The notes under the pieces are model-generated. The model worked only from the letters and a program-made list of their open reading frames with translations, was not told the DNA's origin and made no database searches. Positions 55,832-63,297 of a stretch of 63,297 nucleotides of DNA are shown here, in pieces (position 1 is the stretch's first letter; each line of letters opens with the position of its first letter). The stretch is from Acetobacter sacchari (GTDB lineage Bacteria > Pseudomonadota > Alphaproteobacteria > Acetobacterales > Acetobacteraceae): NCBI RefSeq assembly GCF_017377715.1, contig NZ_JAFVMF010000020.1, positions 1 through 63,297 of the forward strand, read 5' to 3'. A program made the position numbers and the translations under genes.

Positions 55832-58216
55832 TCAGTAGCGTCCTCGCAGCGTGAAATAGAACGTTCTCGGCGAGCCGTAGATGGCGCCGTCATAGAATCC
55901 CGCCTGGCGGTAATAGGTTTTGTCCGTCAAATTGCTGATGTTGCCAGTCAAGCTGAGCCAGTTCGTGAGACGGTAACGGGCCATAAGATTGATGAGCGTG
56001 TAACCGTTCAGATAGAGGTTGGACGCATCATACTTCCCATTCCCCAATGGTCGACCGGGATTTACAGGCCACGATGTGCTGGTCTGCGTCGTGAAACCGC
56101 CGCCGATGGTCAGGTTATGCAGCTTCCCCTTGAAGGTGTACGTGGTGTTCAATTTGATCAGATTGTGAGGGTCCTCCTGATAACCCAGTCCCTTCTCCTG
56201 CAGGTAACTGTATCCGAACAGAACATTCCACCCTGGGGTGATCTGACCTGACACGTCGAAATCCACCCCTTCGGTCGTAACGCCGTTGGCGGTGGTGTAG
56301 ATCGTGTTACCGGTGATCGTATTTGTCAGGCCGGTGGTCTTGGCGACGTTATCCTGTTTGTTCAGATAAAACGCGAGTGACATGTTCAATCGATTATCGA
56401 AGAACTCCCCCTTTACGCCGGTTTCGTAGCTCTTGCCCAAAACAGGTGGCAGCGGCTTGTTGTCAGCGTCACGATCGGCCGATTGCGGAGTGAAGATAGT
56501 CGTGTAACTGCCGTAAATTGAAAAATTCTTGGCGAAGTCGTAAACAAGACCAGCATATGGCGTGAGGACGGCGTTCTGATTCATGGACCCGGACGAGGCC
56601 GTGTAGGCGTTCGCTGCATTGTAGGTGCCTGAGTAGTATTGATACGAGCTCATGCGGCCACCCAGAATCAGACTAAGCCCCTTTGCCAGAACGAAATGCC
56701 CGCTGACGTAAGCTCCGTAATTCCGGGTCACGTCGACTTCGCGCGCATTGGTTCGGTGGGTTCTGAAATTGGCGTAGCTTCCGTCCCACGTTTTCCAGTT
56801 TGCGACGGAGAGGCCTGTCGAACGGTACTGACACGCAGAATAGGGTGCGACATTCGCGATGTTACAATTGCCTAGAGCGTTGCTGAACGTCCACGTGGTC
56901 AGCTCATCGCTATAACCGTTGAATCCGAACACCAGGGTCTGCGGACGGCCGAAGACTTTAAACTGGCCTGTCAGACGGATATCAGCAGTGTCGCGTTGGT
57001 CGTTGTATTCTGCATGAAGGGCGTTCAGATATGCGCCTGTTCCGTCTTCGTTCCAAAATCCTGCGTATCCGCCGGTGCTTTTGGAGCCATTATTGACCTT
57101 GAGGTTACCGAGATTCTGATAATTTCCAGCCCAGGTGTGCATGTAGCTGGCTCTCAGTCGCCAGTTATCCGAAAATTTGTGATCATAATTTCCAAATGCG
57201 GATAACGTATTTTCCTCGGAAAAGCTCCAGTTCGCCACCGGATTGGTGCTGCGTGGAAGATTGGTTCTGGCGCCGTTCGCGTACCAAATTGGGACATTCG
57301 TTCCCCAGGAGGCGCCGTTATCTCGGGTTTTTTCGTACTGAAAACCCCAGTTAACTGTGTCTCGGCGAGACAGATCGGCCGCGAAATTGGCAAGTGCGCC
57401 GATATTGTAAAGGCTTTCACGTTGACGGAAGGTGTCGGAATCTTCCCAGGTAAAAATATAGCGGCTGCGGATCGTGCCCGATTTGTTCAGCGGCTTGTTG
57501 ACGTCGAGCATGACGCGATGGTCGTTCCAATTACCTAACCGTAGCATCGCGTTCACTTGCTCGGTCTTGGTTGGTTGTTTGCGTTCAAGGTAAATGGTGG
57601 CGGACGGATCGCCGGTGCCGCCCATGAGGCCGTTGGCGCCGCGAATGATCTGAACGTTGTCATACAAGTCCATATTCATTGCGGAGCCAGCGCCGCTGAA
57701 CCCGGTTGTCCCGTTCACTTGCATACCGTCTATGCGATAGTTGGTGATGTCGAAGCCACGTGCGCGATAGGTGGTCCGGCCAGCGTTGTCGTCTTGATAG
57801 GATGTGACGCCGGCTGTTGTATTCATGACGTCATCAAGCGTGTTGATCTGCATATCGTCCATAAGCTGACGCGTGATGACCGTTACGGTTTGTGGTGTTT
57901 CACGTAAACTTAAGGGGAGTCCGGTGGCGGCGGAGGTCCTTTTGATCGTGTATGTATTCAACGTATCCTGGGCGCCTTTGACCAGAATGTGCTCGGCTCC
58001 CGGGGACTGCGTATTTTTGTAAATATCTCTCCGGTGCTTATGCGCTCCATTAAATTCTTTGTCGTGACGGTTTTTATGGGTGTGTTGGGGGTCATATCTC
58101 TTTTCTGAGTTTTCGAGCGTGGTCGCTGCCAGCGAGTGCCCGGCGAACAAGATGCCTGACGTCAACAACATAAAGCGGGTTGAAACGAAAAGAGGGCGCA
58201 CGGTCTTCCTGGTCAC
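55832..58216 (-). CDS. TonB-dependent siderophore receptor
   Basis: About 794 residues from GTG 58216 (GGAA site 6 nt upstream). A TTG at 58228 is also possible. A signal peptide ends near SLAA. The plug has LRETPQTVTVITRQLMDD and TYRARGFDITNYRIDGMQV, and IIRGANGLMGGTGDPSATI is the classic siderophore-receptor segment. The barrel ends in YFTLRGRY. A near-consensus Fur box sits right before the start, so it should be switched on by iron limitation. The family members carry ferric hydroxamates such as coprogen or ferrioxamine; the exact ligand is not readable. Confidence 0.95.
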   Translation of the reverse strand: MTRKTVRPLFVSTRFMLLTSGILFAGHSLAATTLENSEKRYDPQHTHKNRHDKEFNGAHKHRRDIYKNTQSPGAEHILVKGAQDTLNTYTIKRTSAATGLPLSLRETPQTVTVITRQLMDDMQINTLDDVMNTTAGVTSYQDDNAGRTTYRARGFDITNYRIDGMQVNGTTGFSGAGSAMNMDLYDNVQIIRGANGLMGGTGDPSATIYLERKQPTKTEQVNAMLRLGNWNDHRVMLDVNKPLNKSGTIRSRYIFTWEDSDTFRQRESLYNIGALANFAADLSRRDTVNWGFQYEKTRDNGASWGTNVPIWYANGARTNLPRSTNPVANWSFSEENTLSAFGNYDHKFSDNWRLRASYMHTWAGNYQNLGNLKVNNGSKSTGGYAGFWNEDGTGAYLNALHAEYNDQRDTADIRLTGQFKVFGRPQTLVFGFNGYSDELTTWTFSNALGNCNIANVAPYSACQYRSTGLSVANWKTWDGSYANFRTHRTNAREVDVTRNYGAYVSGHFVLAKGLSLILGGRMSSYQYYSGTYNAANAYTASSGSMNQNAVLTPYAGLVYDFAKNFSIYGSYTTIFTPQSADRDADNKPLPPVLGKSYETGVKGEFFDNRLNMSLAFYLNKQDNVAKTTGLTNTITGNTIYTTANGVTTEGVDFDVSGQITPGWNVLFGYSYLQEKGLGYQEDPHNLIKLNTTYTFKGKLHNLTIGGGFTTQTSTSWPVNPGRPLGNGKYDASNLYLNGYTLINLMARYRLTNWLSLTGNISNLTDKTYYRQAGFYDGAIYGSPRTFYFTLRGRY

Positions 58217-58228
58217 TGCAATTTCCAA

Positions 58229-59000
58229 CGCAAATGATAATCAATATCAATTTTGCTTAGATGAAAAAATGCCAATGTGGCAACCGTGAGTAAATTTCCA
58301 AAAGTAACATAATGTAATTTATTATATCAATTTTTTAAATGTTATGAATATTTTAGGAGATTCTTGATACGAAAATCAGGTGAGTGGCTATCATAATCGT
58401 CTGCACAGCTAATTGAGAGCGGCTTGATGGCTGCAGAAACTACCTACAAAATTCCGTGACACTTCAGATGAGTGGTCAGTAGGGCTGAGCTATCATGCTC
58501 ACATCAAGTGATGGAGAATCATCGAAAAAAGAACGATGAAGTGTTTAATAATCAGGGATCGTTACGGCTTTTGCCGCGCAGATTTGAGAAATCGCGATAT
58601 TTTCGATCTGACAGTTCATTGCCTCTGTAGAATATTCTGTAAAATATAACCTCTGACACCATCGGTGTAAAAAGCAGTAAATTTACGAAAATCAAGTTGA
58701 TAAATTCTTTACGTTATATGTTTTACGAAAACCGAAGGTTTTATTCATAAATAAAGCTCAATTTCAGAGCACGGGACCTGACAAACAACACGATTCAGAA
58801 ATGGATTGAGGCGTTCAGGAGTGCATGTTTATGTAAGCAATTTGATTTTTCCTGTTTTTTGCAAACGAAAACACCGAAGATAAGGTATAATTTATCTGCG
58901 TAAATCATTTTTCTTATTCACGTACGTTATAAATATCTTCACCGCAGAGACATAATGCGGATGGTCCCTGCGGTGGACATTACAAACTCAGGCCGATGGT
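58229..59000. other. Long AT-rich intergenic region
   Basis: 772 bases, strongly AT-rich. The left edge carries the Fur box. The rest has no reading frame with family features, and no tRNA or repeat array. A TATAAT-like element at about 58887-58892 could be a promoter, but no gene follows it on the plus strand. An unannotated small RNA cannot be excluded. Confidence 0.5.
58230..58248. promoter_or_regulatory. Fur box of the siderophore receptor gene
   Basis: GCAAATGATAATCAATATC matches 16 of 19 positions of the consensus GATAATGATAATCATTATC, with the central TGATAATCA intact. It lies 14 bp upstream of the proposed GTG start. Confidence 0.8.
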
Positions 59001-59486
59001 TCACCAGCCAGAATTATACGCGCCCATACCAGGATCCCAGTTTCCCCAGGCCTGATTCCATGAGGGGTTCCACCCGCCCCAACCGGGGCCATTCATGGGT
59101 CCCCAGGCCCCCCAATTCCAACTGGCGTCCTGATATTCTCCGGCTGTCATCTCCTGCTCATCAGCCAGCATCTTTTGCTGTCTGTATTGCTGATATTGAG
59201 AGTAAGCCGCCTGATCTCCTATATAAAGGCAATCGCAGGCAGTGGGATCTGCATAGACGTAGAACACGGAATTATTGCGCACCCGCCGAACGAAACGATG
59301 CGGTGGCAGACGGTTAAGCATTGCTTGTAGCTGTTGCGTGTCGGCGGGTCTGGCTGCAAATCCAGCGGCGGCGAGGTGGTCTTCCTTGTGCAGGACGCGC
59401 TCTGTAGCACTTTCGCAAGAGGGTAGAAGCGCGAGCATCGTGACAGCAGCGAGTGCGCGCGACGCACTTGACCTGGATGTCTTCAT
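59001..59486 (-). CDS. Trp/Gly-rich lipoprotein
   Basis: 161 residues. A lipobox (LLPSC, Cys24) follows a basic, hydrophobic leader. The middle holds a folded-looking part with YVYADPTACDCLYIGDQAAY, and the tail is unusual: SWNWGAWGPMNGPGWGG, then several WNPSWNQAWGNWDPG-like units. An AAGGAGC site lies 9 nt before the ATG. Similar lipoproteins are known only as hypothetical proteins in acetic acid bacteria. A surface or cell-wall role is a guess. Confidence 0.82.
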   Translation of the reverse strand: MKTSRSSASRALAAVTMLALLPSCESATERVLHKEDHLAAAGFAARPADTQQLQAMLNRLPPHRFVRRVRNNSVFYVYADPTACDCLYIGDQAAYSQYQQYRQQKMLADEQEMTAGEYQDASWNWGAWGPMNGPGWGGWNPSWNQAWGNWDPGMGAYNSGW

Positions 59487-59877
59487 GGAAAAATTGCTCC
59501 TTCAAATATACAGTTGAGATAATTATTGCCTTTTGAAAGCTCTTTCAACGATTGTATTTTTTGGAATGAAATTTTTTGAAAAAGTCATCAAATAAGAAAT
59601 CTAAAAAAACTGTCAGGCTATGCGAACCAATTGCAACGCATAATTATATTCACGGAAATCGAGGAAAGAATGAAGCTGGCCACGAGAAAGTTACGCCGGG
59701 CGTCGTGAGTGGTTGAACGCATGACGACACCACTCTGAGCGCAGAGGTTGGAGAGAAAATCCGCCACTCCGAGAACAAATGAAACAGCGTCCTGCGGTCA
59801 GGCGAACGAAATTTCGTGAACAGCGTTGCCAAATCAACCGCAATGAAAGTGAGAGGCGCAGCGCGCTAATGGCCCAA
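59487..59877. other. Intergenic region between mutL and the lipoprotein gene
   Basis: 391 bases, AT-rich near the lipoprotein start, where its promoter must lie. A minus-strand frame at 59650-59832 is not convincing. No terminator was recognised after mutL. Confidence 0.45.
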
Positions 59878-61734
59878 TCAATGCCTGCGAAACAATAACT
59901 CCAGATCAGCGCGCGTCAGCCGAACCCATGTCGGCCGCCCATGCGAGCATGTGCCCGCGCGCGGCGTCGCCTCCATCTGACGCAGCAGCGCGTTCATCTC
60001 CTCCATACCCAGCGTGCGCCCCGCGCGGATGCTCCCGTGACACGCCATGCGCGCGATCACGGCGTCCAGACGTCCATCCAGCGTCGGTGTCTCTTCGATC
60101 GCCGCCTGATCGTCGGCATCCAACTCCTCGGCAAGATCGCGCAGCAGATCGACCGCAGACGCGCCCCGGAGCAGATCGGGCAGCGAACGCACCAGAATGG
60201 AGCCGCCGCCGAATCCCTCGACATCAATCCCGACACGCGCAAGAGCAGCGGATCTGGCAAGCACCGCCTCCGCCTGGCCGCGCGGAAGGTCGATTACATC
60301 GGGGATAAGCAGCCGCTGGGCCCGCACTGCGCCGGACAGCAGCTGTTCACGCAACGCTTCATGGGTCAGCCGCTCATGCGCCGCGTGCTGGTCTACAAGG
60401 ATCAGGCTCCCATCCGCCGTCACCGCCAGAATGTAGGTGTCGAGCACCTGTGCGACCGCCGCGCCAAGAGGAAAGTCCACGGCGGGCGCCGCAGCGCCTT
60501 CCGCCGCCACGTTATCCTCGAACCGCGCGCGCAGGGATGCTTCCGGGCTTGCTACAACCTGCGGGCTCGCCACCGACGTCGGTGGTTCCTGCGAAAACCG
60601 CCGCGCCTGCGGCTGCGTGTTAAGCGCCAGCGTCGCCTCTGCGAAGCCAGTATTCCGGACAGGCGTCTCGGGCGGATAGAACACGCGCTGCGGGCGGCTG
60701 GGCGCGAAAGACGGACGCACACCGACCACGCCCGCCCCAAGCCCAAGCGCGCGCGTCAGCGTGCCGATGACGAGCGAGCGCGCCCCGGCTTCATCGGCGA
60801 AGCGCAGCTCGGTCTTCGCGGGGTGCACGTTCACGTCCACCTGATCATACGGCACGGTCAGGCTGATCATCGCCACGGGATGACGCCCCGCCTCCATCAC
60901 CCGGCGATAGGCGACGCGGATCGACGTGCGCAGCAGCGGATCGACCACCGGGCGCCCGTTGACCAGCATGAACTGTCCCGCCGTCGTCGGCCGGTGTACC
61001 GAAGGGCCGCAGGCGAACCCTGTCAGGCGCATCGAGCCGCGCTCGCCATCAAGCTCCAGAAGCCCGTCAGCGTCTTCGACCCCGAGCAACGCCGCTGCGC
61101 GGGCAAGCGGTTCCTCCGGCGGGCGATCAAACACCGTGCGCCCGTCGACCTCCAGCATGAACGCGACATCGGGCGCGGCAAGCGCCAGGCGCCGCATAGC
61201 CGCCTCCGCGTGAGAGCCCTCGACCCGTGCGCTTTTCAGGAACTTCCGCCGCGCGGGCGTGGCGAAGAACATATCCTCCACGACGATCGTCGTGCCGGGC
61301 TCCCCAGCGCAGGGCTCCGGCGGAAAGATCACCCCGCCCTCCACGCGGATACGCCACGCGCTGTCCGCGCCGCGCACGCGCGAGACGATGTTCAGCCGCG
61401 CCGCCGCGCCGATAGACGGCAGAGCCTCCCCACGAAAGCCGAGCGTCGAGATACGCACCAGCGCCTCGTCCGTCAGCTTCGACGTGCAATGCCGCTGCAC
61501 CGCCAGCGCCAGTTCGTCCGGCGTCATGCCCAGCCCGTCGTCGCTCACCACGATGCGGTCCGATCCGCCATTGGCGATCGCGATCCCGATCCGCCCCGCC
61601 CGTGCGTCGAGCGCGTTCTCGACCAGTTCCTTCAGCGCCGCCGCCGGGCGTTCGATCACTTCGCCCGCCGCAATGCGGTTGATCGTGGCTTCCGAGAGGC
61701 GGCGCAGCGTGGGGCGGATCAGGGTGTCGGTCAT
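59878..61734 (-). CDS. mutL: DNA mismatch repair protein MutL
   Basis: 618 residues. The N-terminal GHKL ATPase has RIAAGEVIERPAAALKELVE, DDGLGMTPDE and TLGFRGEALPSI. The C-terminal domain has DQHA-x2-E-x4-E (DQHAAHERLTHE), the metal-dependent endonuclease motif, and ACHGSIRAG plus CSHGRPT. It therefore belongs to the nicking type of MutL found in bacteria without MutH. It is divergent from the YaiI gene, 68 bp away. Confidence 0.97.
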   Translation of the reverse strand: MTDTLIRPTLRRLSEATINRIAAGEVIERPAAALKELVENALDARAGRIGIAIANGGSDRIVVSDDGLGMTPDELALAVQRHCTSKLTDEALVRISTLGFRGEALPSIGAAARLNIVSRVRGADSAWRIRVEGGVIFPPEPCAGEPGTTIVVEDMFFATPARRKFLKSARVEGSHAEAAMRRLALAAPDVAFMLEVDGRTVFDRPPEEPLARAAALLGVEDADGLLELDGERGSMRLTGFACGPSVHRPTTAGQFMLVNGRPVVDPLLRTSIRVAYRRVMEAGRHPVAMISLTVPYDQVDVNVHPAKTELRFADEAGARSLVIGTLTRALGLGAGVVGVRPSFAPSRPQRVFYPPETPVRNTGFAEATLALNTQPQARRFSQEPPTSVASPQVVASPEASLRARFEDNVAAEGAAAPAVDFPLGAAVAQVLDTYILAVTADGSLILVDQHAAHERLTHEALREQLLSGAVRAQRLLIPDVIDLPRGQAEAVLARSAALARVGIDVEGFGGGSILVRSLPDLLRGASAVDLLRDLAEELDADDQAAIEETPTLDGRLDAVIARMACHGSIRAGRTLGMEEMNALLRQMEATPRAGTCSHGRPTWVRLTRADLELLFRRH

Positions 61735-61802
61735 GGCGGTCCCATGATAGCGCGCTTGCGCCGCGCTTTACACAGCCCCCGCCCCGGCGGCAGAACAGGG
61801 CC

Positions 61803-62291
61803 ATGACACGCATCTTCATCGACGCCGACGCCTGCCCCGTAAAGGATGAGGTCTACCGCGTCGCCGCGCGCTACAACCTTGGCGTTTTCGTCGTCTCGAA
61901 CCGGCTGATCGCCGTTCCCGACCAGCCGGGCATCGAGCGCATCGTCGTTGACGCAGGCCCCGACGTCGCCGACGACTGGATCGCCGAGCGCGCGGGCGCG
62001 GGCGACGTGGTGATTACCGCCGACATTCCCCTCGCCGCGCGCTGCGTCGCGAACAAGGCCAGCGTGCTGGAGCCCAAGGGCCGCGAACTGGACGGAGACG
62101 CCATCGGCATGGCGCTGGCGGTGCGTAACCTGATGGACGATCTGCGCTCGACCGGGACAATCACGACAGGCAGCGCGCCGTTCTCCAGGGCGGACCGTTC
62201 TACGTTTCTGTCGGCGCTGGACCGGATCGTGGTGCGGTTGCGGAAATCTGTTCGGGTGACGCCGCCTCGGCCGCCAGCAGGGGGCTGGTGA
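61803..62291 (+). CDS. YaiI/YqxD family protein (DUF188)
   Basis: 162 residues. DADACPVKDEVYRVA at the N-terminus and a PIN-like core with DDWIAERAGAGDVVITADIPLA are the family pattern. These proteins are PIN-related and may be nucleases or RNA-binding proteins. The function is unproven. Confidence 0.92.
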   Translation: MTRIFIDADACPVKDEVYRVAARYNLGVFVVSNRLIAVPDQPGIERIVVDAGPDVADDWIAERAGAGDVVITADIPLAARCVANKASVLEPKGRELDGDAIGMALAVRNLMDDLRSTGTITTGSAPFSRADRSTFLSALDRIVVRLRKSVRVTPPRPPAGGW

Positions 62292-62429
62292 GGTTATATT
62301 ATTGAGAATTTCTTTCTTGCGAATGGAGCATAGAACCATCGAAGGTTAGACGCAGCCCTTATCATCGCGTTGGATTCTGCCGCGTCTTGGCAGAAAGTGT
62401 TCACGAGATGACTGAAGCGTTCTGATATG

Positions 62430-62828
62430 TCACCCGCGGTATGTTCTTGAGCGTAAAGTAGACGGGAGCATATCGCCGATAGCTTCCTTGGGGATGATGA
62501 TCCAGGAGTTTACACTGCTGTGCAAAAGCAGACCGTCAGCGTCGTCGAACCTTGTCGTCATTGATAACGCGTCCCTGAAGGGAATACCGCCGAACGGGCG
62601 TATTAGTTTATCGTTCGTATTGGTTGTAAAAAATAATGTCATCTTTCCCTGATCTACTGTGGCGGTGCTGATCTCAAGCCTGCCGTCCAGACCGGCTTCC
62701 TGAAGATTGGCAGATTCGAAATTCGCCGCATTGGGGATGTTAAAGAACACTTCTTCATCAAGGAAATTTTGTAAACCTGAGAAGTTTTTTTCACTGTTTT
62801 CGTCTTTTACATAATCGTCAAACGTCAT
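62430..62828 (-). CDS. SseB-like N-terminal-domain protein
   Basis: 132 residues, richer in A/T than its neighbours. The order of MTLFFTTNTNDKLIRPFGG, DALSMTTRFDDADGLLLHSS and WIIIPKEAI resembles the SseB N-terminal domain (strand, FTs, la..., GLllN, I...). SseB-type proteins are linked to rhodanese and secretion contexts and, in other bacteria, to immunity or toxin modules. No partner is visible at this window edge. Identification is tentative. Confidence 0.5.
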   Translation of the reverse strand: MTFDDYVKDENSEKNFSGLQNFLDEEVFFNIPNAANFESANLQEAGLDGRLEISTATVDQGKMTLFFTTNTNDKLIRPFGGIPFRDALSMTTRFDDADGLLLHSSVNSWIIIPKEAIGDMLPSTLRSRTYRG

Positions 62829-63008
62829 TTTTTCTTCTGACTCATGTTGATTGATCGATTTCCAAAATATTTCATGTGATGGCGCAAATGAATAATGTCA
62901 TACACATAGATTGTTTGCCCCTTTAAATTTTGCCTATCATTGTACAGTCTGTGGGGGCACGTGACTCGCCTCCTTTGCCGGTGGGCTTGTTCAGCTGGGA
63001 GTAATACC

Positions 63009-63275
63009 GTGACTATAGATTTTACCGCTGCATTAACTGGATATGTTGCCGGTAATCTGCCTTCCGTATGGCATGCAGTGCCCAATGGTGTCAAAGTTCG
63101 ATTGGAACAAGGATTTGATCGTCTTACGGGTAAAGTTACTCGCCGATGGGACCGCGAAAATAAGTCCAGAGATGCCGATGTTGATGATGGCATCAAAAGA
63201 GCCGGAAATAAATCCGACGCGCAAAAAGAGGTCCTGAAGCTTTTAGAGCCTGTTTGGAAAATCGGTCTGATGTGA
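63009..63275 (+). CDS. Hypothetical protein, 88 residues
   Basis: GTG 63009 follows a GGGAG site. The N-terminal part (TIDFTAALTGYVAGNLPSVW) is followed by a strongly charged helical stretch (RWDRENKSRDADVDDGIKRA) and a helical end. A minus-strand frame covers the same DNA, so direction is not certain. The base composition is unlike the neighbouring core genes. No family is recognised. Confidence 0.4.
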   Translation: MTIDFTAALTGYVAGNLPSVWHAVPNGVKVRLEQGFDRLTGKVTRRWDRENKSRDADVDDGIKRAGNKSDAQKEVLKLLEPVWKIGLM

Positions 63276-63297
63276 TTCAAGCTCTGGATGTGGACGC

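Noticed and set aside
59941..61806. 621-codon plus-strand frame opposite mutL
   Set aside because: It is Arg/His-rich and antisense to an intact mutL with all motifs, so it is a GC-bias artefact.

Overview
The window is high-GC proteobacterial DNA with AT-rich intergenic stretches and fits an acetic acid bacterium (Acetobacteraceae, Alphaproteobacteria). Three things point there: the periplasmic oxidative enzymes (a TAT-exported flavoenzyme with its own cytochrome c, an IorB-type molybdenum oxidoreductase, a GMC dehydrogenase), three large TonB-dependent receptors, and several small lipoproteins of unknown function. The genus cannot be fixed from the sequence alone. No rRNA, tRNA, CRISPR array, intact insertion sequence or prophage was seen.

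Left part (1-18.7 kb). A TonB-dependent receptor lies divergent to a two-gene unit. That unit encodes a TAT-exported flavoprotein, whose D-amino-acid-oxidase motifs appear in circularly permuted order, and a class I cytochrome c. A beta-barrel porin on the opposite strand follows. Next comes a complete kdp potassium-uptake operon (an unnamed mini-protein, kdpF, kdpA, kdpB, kdpC, kdpD, kdpE). An ECF41-type sigma factor and its carboxymuconolactone-decarboxylase partner follow, preceded by a textbook ECF41 promoter. S-adenosylhomocysteinase and a DUF3597 protein complete this part.

Middle (18.8-45 kb). A Spx/ArsC-like protein is followed by L-serine ammonia-lyase behind a probable glycine riboswitch whose 3' end abuts the start codon. 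WrbA, a pirin and a secreted creatininase-family protein come next. A four-gene minus-strand cluster (TonB receptor, TIM-barrel epimerase, GMC oxidoreductase, GPH symporter) lies divergent to a LacI regulator and guanine deaminase. It looks like a glycoside uptake and oxidation locus with two matching LacI-type operator candidates. A peptide-type ABC importer is split over two divergent operons, one of which carries an M81/MlrC peptidase. A GDSL esterase, a tiny lipoprotein and a feoA-feoB-Cys-rich operon follow.

Right part (45-63.3 kb). This holds an SMP-30 lactonase, TypA/BipA, small unknown proteins, an orphan molybdenum hydroxylase large subunit, methylthioribose kinase with a GNAT, a secreted isoaspartyl peptidase, a Fur-box-preceded siderophore receptor, a Trp/Gly-rich lipoprotein, mutL and a YaiI/DUF188 protein. 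The last kilobase is AT-rich and carries unfamiliar genes, including an SseB-like one.

The most distinctive system is the permuted D-amino-acid-oxidase-like dehydrogenase with its dedicated cytochrome. The glycoside-oxidation cluster, the start-codon-proximal glycine riboswitch and the complete ECF41 module with its promoter come next.
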